A stretch of 64,000 bases of DNA from contig DASVPY010000050.1 of assembly GCA_036389395.1 (NCBI GenBank), positions 54,052-118,051 of the forward strand, in the 5' to 3' direction. Source of the DNA: QHXQ01 sp036389395 (GTDB taxonomy: Bacteria > Acidobacteriota > Blastocatellia > Pyrinomonadales > Pyrinomonadaceae). The position numbers and the translations under genes were made by a program. Below the pieces are notes generated by a model. It worked only from the letters and a program-made list of their open reading frames with translations, ran no database searches and was not told where the DNA came from. This document shows, piece after piece, positions 16,969 to 28,959 of this stretch. How positions within the stretch are numbered: the stretch's first letter is position 1; every line of letters starts with the position of its first letter.

Positions 16969-17023
16969 CTCATCGCGCGCGTGCAGCGCCGACGCCCGCT
17001 TCGGCCTCGCGTCGGTGGGTTGA
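16969..17023 (+). repeat. Direct repeat copy 2, orphan copy of the recG 3' end
   Basis: About 55 nt matching recG 3' DNA, ending in the same codons LASVG-stop. The last three differences (GCG/GCA, TCG/TCA, GTG/GTT) all fall on third codon positions. A one-base indel upstream breaks the frame. It bounds, with copy 1, a 658-nt segment holding the two minus-strand genes. Confidence 0.8.
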
Positions 17024-17077
17024 ATTATCGGCGTCTGCCCGCCGCCGAAAAATTTTCCGTGCGCGCCTGTGCGTTAG

Positions 17078-17086
17078 TGTTACTAT
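17078..17086 (+). promoter_or_regulatory. Extended -10 element for the TonB-dependent receptor
   Basis: TGTTACTAT (TG, one base, TACTAT) lies 100 nt before ATG 17186 in an otherwise GC-rich leader. No convincing -35 element is present. Confidence 0.4.
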
Positions 17087-17185
17087 GAGCCAGCTTTGCG
17101 ATCCGACTTCACTTGCGGCCGCCGGGGCCGGCGTAATGCGGCGGCGGTCACAAAAGAGACGCACGTAGCCTGCACTAATAATCTT

Positions 17186-20995
<3,810 letters not shown>

Positions 20996-21000
20996 AAAGC

Positions 21001-21093
21001 GCAGAAGCCAGGAGTCAGAAGCCAGAAGCCAGAAGAAGAGAGACCAACTTTTCCTTCTGGCTTCCGGCTTCTGACTCCTGCCTTCTCTTCTGC
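21001..21093. repeat. HIR-6, heptad inverted repeat, word GCCAGAA
   Basis: Left GCAGAAGCCAGGAGTCAGAA and following GCCAGAA units face right CTTCTGGCTTCCGGCTTCTG and ACTCCTGCCTTC units, closed by TTCTGC. It starts 5 nt after the receptor stop codon and ends 14 nt before rsmD. Confidence 0.9.
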
Positions 21094-21107
21094 TACCATG
21101 CCCTGCC

Positions 21108-21671
21108 ATGCGCATCATCGCCGGCGAGTACCGCGGGCGGGTGCTGAAAAGCCCGCCCTCGATGCAGATTCGGCCGACCTCCGACCGGCTGCGCGAGACG
21201 CTCTTCAACGTGCTCGCGCCGCGCACTGAGGGCGCGCGCTTCCTCGACCTGTGCGCCGGCTCCGGCGCGGTCGGCATCGAGGCGCTCTCGCGCGGCGCGC
21301 GCTACGTCACCTTCGTTGATCGCTCGCGCAAGACGTGCGGACTGATCGAAGCGAACCTCGACCTCTGCGGCGTGCCCGAAGATCAGACCGAAGTCGTCAT
21401 GAGCGAGGCGGCCGACTTCCTGCGTCGCCTCGCCGCGCGCGGCGAGCACGCGCCCTACGACCTCGCCTTCTTCGATCCGCCTTACGCCGTTGACTACCTG
21501 CCCGTCCTCGACGCCTTCGGCACACACACCGCCGCGCTGCTCGCCCCGGACGGCCTGCTCGTCGTCGAACACCACCACAAGAACGCCCTCCGCGACGACA
21601 TTGGCCACTTGCGCCGCTGGCGCATCCTCAAACAAGGCGACTCCGCCCTCAGCTTCTTCGCGGCGGACTGA
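21108..21671 (+). CDS. rsmD: 16S rRNA (guanine(966)-N2)-methyltransferase RsmD
   Basis: A 187-residue protein beginning MRIIAGEYRGRVLKSPPS, with TSDRLRETLFNVL, the SAM-binding DLCAGSGAVGIEALSRGA and the catalytic FFDPPYAVDY motif of N2-guanine methyltransferases. It matches RsmD along its whole length. It methylates G966 of 16S rRNA during 30S assembly. Confidence 0.95.
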   Translation: MRIIAGEYRGRVLKSPPSMQIRPTSDRLRETLFNVLAPRTEGARFLDLCAGSGAVGIEALSRGARYVTFVDRSRKTCGLIEANLDLCGVPEDQTEVVMSEAADFLRRLAARGEHAPYDLAFFDPPYAVDYLPVLDAFGTHTAALLAPDGLLVVEHHHKNALRDDIGHLRRWRILKQGDSALSFFAAD

Positions 21672-21737
21672 CCAAACAGTCTCTGAGAGTTGCAAGACTT
21701 GCCCGCACCGCAGATCAGAGTAGAATTCTGAGAAACG

Positions 21738-22121
21738 ATGAGCGCGGAACTAAAAGCCGCAGACGTTCCGGTCTCCCAACTCAGGGTGTCGCACCCCGTC
21801 GCGGGCAACATCATGGGCCGGGGCTTGAAGTTGTGGCTCGACGACGAGGAGTTGACGCCGCTCAAGGCGGGTCAGGCCCTCACCGTCGAGATCGAGCCGG
21901 GCGCGCACCGCCTGCGCGCGCACAACACCTACCACGCCCGGACGGTCGAGTTCGTCGCCGCCCCCGGCGAACAGGTACACTACCGCATCAACAACCGCGT
22001 CGGCTTCTTCGGCTGGTTCATGCTCACCGTCTTAGGCGGCGGCCCCATGCATCTTGCAATTGAACGGGCAGACCCGGTAGAGTCCACCAGGAAAGACAAA
22101 GATTCTCACGTCAACTCTTAG
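21738..22121 (+). CDS. Unknown 127-residue protein with PEGA-like beta domain
   Basis: The central part (VEIEPGAHRLRAHNTYHART) resembles carbohydrate- or envelope-associated PEGA-type beta domains. It is followed by a hydrophobic segment VGFFGWFMLTVLGGG that could be one membrane helix. There is no signal peptide. It lies 66 nt after rsmD on the same strand. Function cannot be assigned. Confidence 0.65.
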   Translation: MSAELKAADVPVSQLRVSHPVAGNIMGRGLKLWLDDEELTPLKAGQALTVEIEPGAHRLRAHNTYHARTVEFVAAPGEQVHYRINNRVGFFGWFMLTVLGGGPMHLAIERADPVESTRKDKDSHVNS

Positions 22122-22254
22122 CTGCGCCGACACAACGTCCGCGAGCCGGCCAGCGCAGGAGGCTCTATGGCCACGAAACACACCCCGCCATGAGCGTAAG
22201 GCGCGAACAAGGCCACGCGTTACGCGCAAGCTTGAATTAACGAAAGGTTCGTAA

Positions 22255-22292
22255 GCGTACTAAAGTACGCTTTGGCGGGCAGAGATGCCCGC
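22255..22292. other. Two adjacent small hairpins
   Basis: GCGTAC-TAAA-GTACGC (22255-22270) then TTTG, and GCGGGC-AGAGAT-GCCCGC (22275-22292). They lie about 30 nt before the 21-bp array and may be its boundary or a terminator. The stretch 22122-22320 holds no gene that I can support. Confidence 0.5.
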
Positions 22293-22320
22293 GCTCACGG
22301 CGGGGAGGGGCTTGTTGCAG

Positions 22321-22698
22321 ATTAGGCGTGCGGGTGTGGAGATTTGATGTGCGGGGTGATAGGTGAGGAGTGCGGCGTGAAACTTTAGCCGTGCGGTGTA
22401 ATAGATGTGTCGTGCGGCGGTAAAGTTTTGGCGTGCAGTAGTGCAGACGAATAGTGCAATGATAGAGATGTGGCGTGCAGCGATTAAGACGTGGCGTGCA
22501 GAGAAAAAGATGCGGCGTGCAGATTGTAATATGCGTTGTGCAGCGTTGTAGGTCTGACGAACGGTGTTAAATGTCTCGCGTACAGCGTCGGCGTTTGGGC
22601 GTGCGGCGTTTAGGGTCGGTCATATCAAGAAAAAGTTCGCGCGTGCAGCCTGACAGTCCTCAAGTACGGCGTGGAAGTGGCGGCGGGCATAAAATAGC
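22321..22698 (+). repeat. Phased 21-bp degenerate array, core CGTGCRG
   Basis: Eighteen consecutive units of exactly 21 nt, with no indel over about 378 nt. The conserved core GTGCRG falls at positions 8-13 of most units, preceded by GGC and ending AG. Examples are units at 22468, 22489 and 22510, each with GGCGTGCAG at the same offset. The flanking 8 nt of each unit vary. Units 12, 15, 17 and 18 are decayed. Read on the minus strand, eleven units in a row are open and give an RCTPHL-like heptapeptide, but stops interrupt elsewhere and no start or ribosome binding site is seen. Confidence 0.9.
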
Positions 22699-22818
22699 TT
22701 GCGTGTGGGCGGAATCGGCGTAGAATCGCGGGCATCAAGCGGGTTCGGACACCCTCGCACGGATCAACCTCTCTGAAGGAGACGCCCAGCTCCTTTGGCT
22801 TCACCGAAAGGACTACAC

Positions 22819-23499
22819 ATGAAAGACACGGAGCGACGCATCATCGAGATGCTGGTGCGCGTGCGCGAGTTCTGCCGGATGCACGTCGCAGCCTTCGCCG
22901 CCGGCACGCGTGCCGGCGAGTTGTTCGCCGAGTTGGACGACATCGTCGCCGAGTTGGAGCGCCACACGGAGGCGCAGGCCACGCACCGCAGCGCAGGGGC
23001 GCAGGGTACGAGCAACAAGGAGGCGGCGCGCAAGGCTCTGCGCGCCCTCCTCGAAGCCATCAGCCACACCGCCCGCGCCATGGACATTGACACGCCCGGT
23101 CTCGCGGCCCGCTTCCGCCTGCCACGCGGCAACAACGATCAACTCCTGCTCAGCGTCGCGCGCGCCTTCGCCGCCGCCGCCGAGCCGCTCAAGCGGGACT
23201 TCATCCGCTACGACCTGCCGGCCGACTTTCTCGACAAGCTCAACGCGCAGATCGAAGCGTTCGAGAAGGCCATCGCCGATCAGAATCGTAGCAACGAGGC
23301 GCGCGTCGCCGCCACGCAGGCGATCAACACGGTCATCGAACGCGGTCTCGCGGTCGTGCGTCAACTCGACGCCATCGTGCGCAACAAGTTCCGCGCCGAC
23401 CCGGCCACAATCGCCGCGTGGGCGAGCGCCAGCCATGTGGAGCGCGCCCCGCGCACGAAGAAACAAGCCCCCAAGCCGGCCAGCGTGCCGGCCGGTTAG
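22819..23499 (+). CDS. Unknown all-helical protein, 226 residues
   Basis: ATG 22819 is preceded by GAAAGGA. The protein is predicted nearly all helical: MKDTERRIIEMLVRVREFCR, an acidic helix LFAELDDIVAELE, then TARAMDIDTPGLAARFRLP, RYDLPADFLDKLNAQIEAFE and a basic tail (RAPRTKKQAPK). There is no signal peptide or catalytic motif. It resembles a recurring uncharacterised helical family of soil bacteria, but I cannot name it with certainty. It sits alone downstream of the 21-bp array, so array and gene may form a unit. Confidence 0.75.
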   Translation: MKDTERRIIEMLVRVREFCRMHVAAFAAGTRAGELFAELDDIVAELERHTEAQATHRSAGAQGTSNKEAARKALRALLEAISHTARAMDIDTPGLAARFRLPRGNNDQLLLSVARAFAAAAEPLKRDFIRYDLPADFLDKLNAQIEAFEKAIADQNRSNEARVAATQAINTVIERGLAVVRQLDAIVRNKFRADPATIAAWASASHVERAPRTKKQAPKPASVPAG

Positions 23500-23533
23500 G
23501 GCGTCTTGAGTTGCGTCTAAGGCGCGGCCGGAT

Positions 23534-23619
23534 TTAACACAGAGGGCACAAAGTTAGCACAGAGTTCACAGAGATTCTTACTGTGTCCTCTGTGTGACCT
23601 CTGTGCCCTCTGTGTTAAT
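23534..23619. repeat. HIR-7, 9-nt-word inverted repeat, word CACAGAG
   Basis: Left TTAACACAGAGGGCACAAAG, then GCACAGAGTT and CACAGAG; right CTGTGTCCTCTGTGTG, then ACCTCTGTGCCCTCTGTGTTAA. The loop is short. It shares its word with HIR-4 and HIR-13. Confidence 0.88.
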
Positions 23620-23692
23620 CCTTCTCCGGGTAAGCTCAACCGCGCGCCGTTTTAGACCGTACACATTCCCCGCCGATTTGCCTCCGCCGTGG

Positions 23693-23720
23693 TTTACGTT
23701 AAACTTGGGCTTCCTATAAC
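23693..23720 (+). promoter_or_regulatory. Possible sigma-70-type promoter for the S46 peptidase
   Basis: TTTACG (23693-23698), 16 nt, TATAAC (23715-23720), 44 nt before ATG 23764. Match quality is moderate. Confidence 0.4.
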
Positions 23721-23763
23721 GGGCCGCGCTCAGGCGGCCGCAAAGACTTTTTTGAGGCGTGTT

Positions 23764-25875
23764 ATGAAACCAACGCAACTGCTCCGCGCCGCGCTGGCGG
23801 CGTGCCTCGTGTGCTCGTTCGTCGTCGGGCCGGCGGCCCGCGCCGACGAGGGGATGTGGCCCTTCAACAACGTGCCGCGCGCGCTCATCAAGCAGCGCTA
23901 CGGGTTCGAGATCACGGACGAGTGGCTGCGCAAGGTGCAACTCGCCTCCGTCCGCTTCAACAGCGGCGGCAGCGGCGCGTTCGTCTCGCCCGACGGGCTG
24001 GTGCTCACCAACCACCACATCGCCTCCGACACGCTCTCGAAGCTCTCCACGCCCGAGCACGATCTTTTCAAAGAGGGCTTCTACGCGCGCACACGCGACG
24101 CCGAGGCCAAGTCGCCCGATTTAGAGTTGAACGTGCTCGTCTCCATCGAAGACGTGACCGCGCGCGTGCGCGGCGCGGTCAAAGACGGCATGACGCCCGC
24201 GCAGGCGGCGGCCGCGCGCCAGCGCGAGATCAGCAACATCGAGGCCGAGTCCACCAAGGCGACGACCCTGCGCTCCGACGTGATCGCACTCTACCAGGGC
24301 GGGCAGTACAATCTTTATCGTTATAAGAAGTACACAGACGTGCGTTTGGTCTTCGCGCCCGAATACCAGATCGCCTTCTTCGGCGGCGACCCGGACAATT
24401 TCAACTTCCCGCGCTTCAACCTCGACATGGCCATCTTCCGCGTCTACGAAGACGGCAAGCCCGTGCGCCCCGAACACTACTTCAAATGGTCGCCCACGGG
24501 GCCGCAGCCCGGCGAGTTGGTCTTCGTCTCCGGCAACCCCGGCTCGACGCAGCGCCTCAACACCGTCGCGCACCTCGAATTCCTCCGCGAGTTGGGTCTG
24601 CCCTTCCAGATCAAGTATTACGAACGCGTGGTCGCGCGTCTGCACCGCTACGCGGCCGGCGGCGCGGCGCAGGAGTTACAGGCGCACCAGGACATCTTCG
24701 GGCTTGAGAACAGTCTGAAGAACCTGCGCGGGCAACTGGCCGGCTTGCAGAACAAGTCGATCATGGCGCGCAAACAGAAGGCCGAGGCCGACCTGCGCCG
24801 CGGCGTCAACGCCGACCCGCAGAAGCGCGCGGCCTACGGCGACGCGTGGGACGCCATCGCCAAGGCGCGCAAAGAACTGTTGGCCTACGAGGTCGAGCGC
24901 CGCCTGTTCGACAGCGGCTGGGCGTTTAACTCGCGCCTCTTCAACATCGCGCGCACGCTCGTGCGGCTCGCCGACGAGCGCGAGCGGCCGAACGCCGAGC
25001 GCCTGCCGGAGTTCACAGACGCACGCCGCGCCTCGCTTGAGTTAGACCTCTTCTCGCCCGCGCCCGTCTACCCCGAATACGAGCAGGCGAAGCTGGCCGA
25101 CGCCTTAGACTTCATGCAGGTCGAGTTGGGCGCGACGCGCCCCATCGTGCAGAAGATATTGCAGGGCAAGACGCCGGCCGAGCGCGCCGCAGAACTGGTA
25201 CGCGGCACGCGGCTCGCCGATGTCAACTACCGCAAAGAGTTGGCCGCGGGCGGCAAGGCGGCGGTGGACAAGTCGGACGACGCGCTGATCCAACTGGCGC
25301 GCGCCATAGACCCGGAGGCGCGCGCGCTGCGCAAGCGTTACGACGACGACGTGGCCAGCGTCGAGCGCACGGCCTACGCCAAGATCGCGGGCGCGCTCTT
25401 CGACATCGAAGGCACGCAACTTTACCCGGACGCCACGTTCACGCTGCGCCTCGCCTACGGCGTCGTCAAGGGCTACGAGGAGAACGGCCGCGCGGTCGCG
25501 CCCGTGACCGACTTCGCCGGTCTCTACGCGCGCGCCGCGCAACACAAGAACCTGCCGCCTTACGATCTGCCGCCGCGCTGGGCCGAGAAACGCGCGGCGC
25601 TCGATCTCAAGACGCCCTTCAACTTCGTCTCGACCGCCGACACCATCGGCGGCAACTCCGGCTCGCCCATCATCAACCGCAACGCCGAACTGGTTGGGCT
25701 GAACTTCGACCGCAACATCTACGGGCTGGTCGGCAACTTCATCTACGACGAGACGCAGAAGCGCAACGTCGGCGTCCACTCGCGCGGGATGCTCGTCGCC
25801 CTGCGCCAGCTCTACGGCGCGGACGCGCTGGCCGACGAGCTTGAGGGCAAGGGCCAGGCGGCGACGGCGCGTTGA
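23764..25875 (+). CDS. S46 family dipeptidyl peptidase (DPP7/DPP11-like)
   Basis: A 703-residue exported serine peptidase. The signal peptide ends at about GPAARADEG. The mature N-terminus GMWPFNNVP is typical of the family. Catalytic residues visible are His in LVLTNHHIASDTL, a candidate Asp in NLDMAIFRVYEDG, and Ser in TIGGNSGSPIIN. S46 enzymes release dipeptides from oligopeptides in the periplasm. Gly or Arg just before the catalytic Ser region decides DPP7 versus DPP11 specificity, which I did not resolve. The next gene starts at the stop codon. Confidence 0.93.
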   Translation: MKPTQLLRAALAACLVCSFVVGPAARADEGMWPFNNVPRALIKQRYGFEITDEWLRKVQLASVRFNSGGSGAFVSPDGLVLTNHHIASDTLSKLSTPEHDLFKEGFYARTRDAEAKSPDLELNVLVSIEDVTARVRGAVKDGMTPAQAAAARQREISNIEAESTKATTLRSDVIALYQGGQYNLYRYKKYTDVRLVFAPEYQIAFFGGDPDNFNFPRFNLDMAIFRVYEDGKPVRPEHYFKWSPTGPQPGELVFVSGNPGSTQRLNTVAHLEFLRELGLPFQIKYYERVVARLHRYAAGGAAQELQAHQDIFGLENSLKNLRGQLAGLQNKSIMARKQKAEADLRRGVNADPQKRAAYGDAWDAIAKARKELLAYEVERRLFDSGWAFNSRLFNIARTLVRLADERERPNAERLPEFTDARRASLELDLFSPAPVYPEYEQAKLADALDFMQVELGATRPIVQKILQGKTPAERAAELVRGTRLADVNYRKELAAGGKAAVDKSDDALIQLARAIDPEARALRKRYDDDVASVERTAYAKIAGALFDIEGTQLYPDATFTLRLAYGVVKGYEENGRAVAPVTDFAGLYARAAQHKNLPPYDLPPRWAEKRAALDLKTPFNFVSTADTIGGNSGSPIINRNAELVGLNFDRNIYGLVGNFIYDETQKRNVGVHSRGMLVALRQLYGADALADELEGKGQAATAR

Positions 25876-25877
25876 AG

Positions 25878-26828
25878 ATGATGGCCTTGACGGCGCACGC
25901 AGGCGCGTCGAGTGAAGACGAGACGGTCGCCGAAGTCGCCGCCTTCTGGAACACGGAGGCGTGCGGCACGCAGTTCGTCGCCGACGCGCGCGACGCGCGC
26001 GACTTCTACGAGCAGTACCGCCGCTTCCGCTACGAGACCGAGTGGCACATTACGGAGTTCGTCCCGTTCGCGGAGATGCGCGGGCGCAAGGTGCTTGAGA
26101 TCGGCTGCGGCAACGGCGCGGACGGTACGCTCTTCGCGGAGGCCGGCGCGCGCTACACCGGCGTCGATCTCACAGAGGCGGCCGTCGCGGCCACGCGCCG
26201 CCACTTCGCGGTCTTAGGTCTACCCGGCGAGTTCCGCACCGCGAACGCCGAACATTTAGAGTTCGCGGCCGAGAGTTTCGATGTCGTCTACTCTTACGGC
26301 GTCCTGCACCACACGCCCGATCCGGCGCGCGCCGTCGCGGAAGTGCATCGCGTGCTGAAGCCGGGCGGGCGCGCCTACGTCATGCTCTACCACCGCGCCA
26401 GCTTCAACTACTACGCGCGCATCCTCGGCTACATGCGCGCGCGCGTGCTCCTGCGCATCCTCGCGCGCGCGGGGCGCTGGGCACGGGATCGTGAGGCGGC
26501 CCGCGCCAAACAACTCGCGGGCGTGCGCGGCAACGAGCGGCCCGAGGTCTGGGCGCTGCACTACGAGAACTGGCTGCGCGCCGGCTGGGCTTACCTCGCC
26601 GCGCGCAACTTCGCGCACCACTGCACGGACGGCCCCGAATGCCCCTACGCCTACGCCTACACGCGCGCGGAAGCGCACCGCCTGTTCGCGCAGTTCAAAG
26701 ACGTGCGCCTCCGCGTCGCACACTTCCCCCTGCGCAAGTACCCTTTGGCGCGCGCGCTGCCCTTCGCGCTCGAGCGCACGCTCGCCGCGCGCCTCGGCTG
26801 GTACTTACTGATCGAAGCCGTCAAGTGA
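25878..26828 (+). CDS. Class I SAM-dependent methyltransferase
   Basis: A 316-residue protein with motif I VLEIGCGNGADG at about residue 72, an acidic residue in GVDLTE, and the post-I motif SFDVVYSYGVLHHTPD followed by EVHRVLKPGGRAYVMLYHR. This is a UbiE/Methyltransf_11-type fold. The C-terminal third is Arg/Tyr-rich. The start is placed at ATG 25878; a TTG overlapping the peptidase stop is also possible. Substrate unknown. A T7 run at about 26850 may end transcription. Confidence 0.85.
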   Translation: MMALTAHAGASSEDETVAEVAAFWNTEACGTQFVADARDARDFYEQYRRFRYETEWHITEFVPFAEMRGRKVLEIGCGNGADGTLFAEAGARYTGVDLTEAAVAATRRHFAVLGLPGEFRTANAEHLEFAAESFDVVYSYGVLHHTPDPARAVAEVHRVLKPGGRAYVMLYHRASFNYYARILGYMRARVLLRILARAGRWARDREAARAKQLAGVRGNERPEVWALHYENWLRAGWAYLAARNFAHHCTDGPECPYAYAYTRAEAHRLFAQFKDVRLRVAHFPLRKYPLARALPFALERTLAARLGWYLLIEAVK

Positions 26829-26872
26829 GACGCTAAGTCAGCGCGCCAGCTTTTTTTCGTCTATCAGTCTTC

Positions 26873-28171
26873 ATGCCCGCGCAACCCGTCGCCCGCACAC
26901 CGAGCCGCAGAGCGAAGCTGCTCGTCGTCCTCCTGAGCGTCCTCTTCGCCCTGCTCGTCGGCGAGATCGGCTTGCGGCTCGTCGGCTACACCTACCCGGT
27001 CTTCTACACGACCGACGAGGCGCGCGGCTACGCGCTGCGCCCGTGCATGCGCGGCTGGTATCGCAAAGAGGGCGCGACCTACGTCGAGATCAACTGCGCG
27101 GGCCTGCGCGACCGCGAACACGCGCGCGCCAAGCCGCCGAACACTCTGCGCGTCGCCGTCGTCGGCGACTCTTACGCCGAAGCCTTGCAGGTGCAACAGG
27201 CCGACGCCTTCTGGGCGGTCATGGAACGGCAACTGCGCGCCTGCCCCGCGCTCGGCGGGCGCGCCGTCGAGGTCATCAACTTCGGCGTCTCCGGCTACGG
27301 CACGGCGCAGGAGTTGATCACGCTCGAACAAGAGGTCTGGGCCTACGCGCCCGACGTGGTCTTGCTCGCCGTGACGACGAACAACGACATCACCGACAAC
27401 GCGCGCGCGCTCAAGCGGACGGACGAGATTCCCTACTTCGTCCTGCGCGACGGCCGACTCGTGCTCGACGACTCGTTCCGCACCAGCCGCGCCTTCGTCC
27501 TGCGCAACTCCCTGCTCAACCGCGCCGGCCGCTGGCTGCGCGACAACCTCCGCGTCATACAGGCCGCGCACCAGGCGCAACACGCCCTCAAGACGCGCCT
27601 CGACGCGCGCCGCGCACGCGCGCGCCAGCAAGCGCAAGCGCAAAACGCGCCCGCCGCCGAGCAAGCGCCGACAACGCCCGGCGCTGACACACAGCCCGCA
27701 GCCGAGCAAGCGCCGGCCCCGCAAGCGGCCGCGCAGGGCGAAGAACTCGGCGCGGACAACCTCGTCTACCGGCCGCCGACCGACCCGGTCTGGCAGGACG
27801 CTTGGCGTGTGACCGAGGCGCTCATCCTGCGCATGCGCGACGAGGTCAACGCGCACGGCGCGCGTCTCGTCGTCGTCACCCTGAGCAACGGCATACAGGT
27901 CTACCCGGACGCGCAGGCACGTCAGGCGTTCATGCAAAAGGTCGGCGCGACCGATCTCTTCTACCCCGACCTGCGCGTCAAGGCGCTCTGCGACGGCGCT
28001 GGCGTTCCGGTCGTCACGCTCGCGCCGCAACTCCAACGCTACGCCGACGAGCACAAGACCTTTCTGCACGGCTTCCCGCCCGACCTCGGCAACGGCCACT
28101 GGAACGAGACCGGCCACCGCGTCGCCGGCCAACTGCTCGCGCAACAACTCTGCGCCGGACTGCCGCGCTGA
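26873..28171 (+). CDS. Membrane-anchored SGNH/GDSL hydrolase-like protein
   Basis: A 432-residue protein with an N-terminal signal-anchor (LLVVLLSVLFALLVGEIGL). SGNH blocks are visible: VAVVGDSYAEALQV (Ser), FGVSGYGTAQE (Gly), LLAVTTNNDITDN (Asn) and GHWNETGHRVAG (His). A Gln/Ala/Pro-rich low-complexity linker of about 60 residues lies in the middle. Such periplasmic proteins often act on O-acyl groups of polysaccharides or lipids. The substrate cannot be inferred here. Confidence 0.82.
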   Translation: MPAQPVARTPSRRAKLLVVLLSVLFALLVGEIGLRLVGYTYPVFYTTDEARGYALRPCMRGWYRKEGATYVEINCAGLRDREHARAKPPNTLRVAVVGDSYAEALQVQQADAFWAVMERQLRACPALGGRAVEVINFGVSGYGTAQELITLEQEVWAYAPDVVLLAVTTNNDITDNARALKRTDEIPYFVLRDGRLVLDDSFRTSRAFVLRNSLLNRAGRWLRDNLRVIQAAHQAQHALKTRLDARRARARQQAQAQNAPAAEQAPTTPGADTQPAAEQAPAPQAAAQGEELGADNLVYRPPTDPVWQDAWRVTEALILRMRDEVNAHGARLVVVTLSNGIQVYPDAQARQAFMQKVGATDLFYPDLRVKALCDGAGVPVVTLAPQLQRYADEHKTFLHGFPPDLGNGHWNETGHRVAGQLLAQQLCAGLPR

Positions 28172-28250
28172 TCTAATTCGCCCCTTGTCGCCGCGGCTTC
28201 ACTTCGCGGATAATCGTGCTCAGCCCCCGTCCCTTTTGAGGAGCCTAAAA

Positions 28251-28835
28251 ATGTCCACGTCCGAACAAGCTGGCTACGAGTTGGCGGCGGTCGCCGCGCG
28301 CGCCATCCCGCCGGGGCCTCTGCGCGCGCTGACAGAGCAGTTCGCCGCGCTCGAACAACGCCCCGCGCTCGCCGAGATGACGGCCTGGCTGCGCGACCTG
28401 CACGTCGAGGCGGCAGACCTGCGCCCTTACGTCAGCTATAAAGAGAAGACCTACGCGCGCCACCGCGTCTTCCGCAACGAGCACGTCGAGCTGCTCGTGC
28501 TCTGCTGGCGGCCCGGTCAGCGCACGCCCATTCACGATCATAGTGGCTCTTACGGCGTCGTCCGCGTCTGGTCGGGCGTCATGTGGGAGACCATGTTCGA
28601 GATGGACGCTCGGCGCGGTCTCGTCTACCGCGCCGGGCGCGACTGGCGGGCCGGCGCGCTCACCGGCGCGGACGTGCCCGACATACACCAACTCGGCAAC
28701 CCCGACGTGAGCGGGCAAGACCTCATCACCCTGCACCTCTACGCGCCCCCGCTCGTCAGCCTCAACATCTACACGCCCGGCCGCAAAGACTCGACCAGCA
28801 CGCTCAGCCTCAACTCCTGGAACCCGACGATCTGA
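28251..28835 (+). CDS. cdo: Cysteine dioxygenase type I family protein
   Basis: A 194-residue cupin. Metal ligands are His95 and His97 in RTPIHDHSGSYG and His146 in DIHQLGN, with RxYVSYKEKTY upstream as in bacterial thiol dioxygenases. It probably oxidises cysteine (or a related thiol such as 3-mercaptopropionate) to the sulfinate using Fe(II) and O2. ATG 28251 has TGAGGAG five to eight nt upstream. A terminator follows. Confidence 0.88.
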   Translation: MSTSEQAGYELAAVAARAIPPGPLRALTEQFAALEQRPALAEMTAWLRDLHVEAADLRPYVSYKEKTYARHRVFRNEHVELLVLCWRPGQRTPIHDHSGSYGVVRVWSGVMWETMFEMDARRGLVYRAGRDWRAGALTGADVPDIHQLGNPDVSGQDLITLHLYAPPLVSLNIYTPGRKDSTSTLSLNSWNPTI

Positions 28836-28921
28836 ACGCCGCGGCGGGCGTGCGCCGCGGCTTCGCTCAAGGTGTGCCAGATCAGGCAGATGAAGCAGAA
28901 GACGTGCCTTACTAGCAGGCA

Positions 28922-28945
28922 AGCCCCCTTTAGCCAGGGGGCTTT
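28922..28945. terminator. Bidirectional terminator between convergent genes
   Basis: AGCCCCCT (28922-28929), loop TTAGCC, AGGGGGCT (28936-28943), then TT; the minus strand also has the stem. It separates cdo from the convergent protease gene. Confidence 0.75.
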
Positions 28946-28959
28946 CACTTTAGCAAACG

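Noticed and set aside
22321..22551. Minus-strand RCTPHL-type repeat peptide through the 22-kb array
   Set aside because: Open for eleven units only, interrupted by stops before and after, with no start codon or ribosome binding site.
22321..22698. CRISPR array or iteron-type plasmid origin
   Set aside because: Units are 21 nt with only ~7 conserved bases, no uniform spacers and no cas, rep or partition gene nearby. Iteron-like binding sites remain possible, but an origin is not supported.
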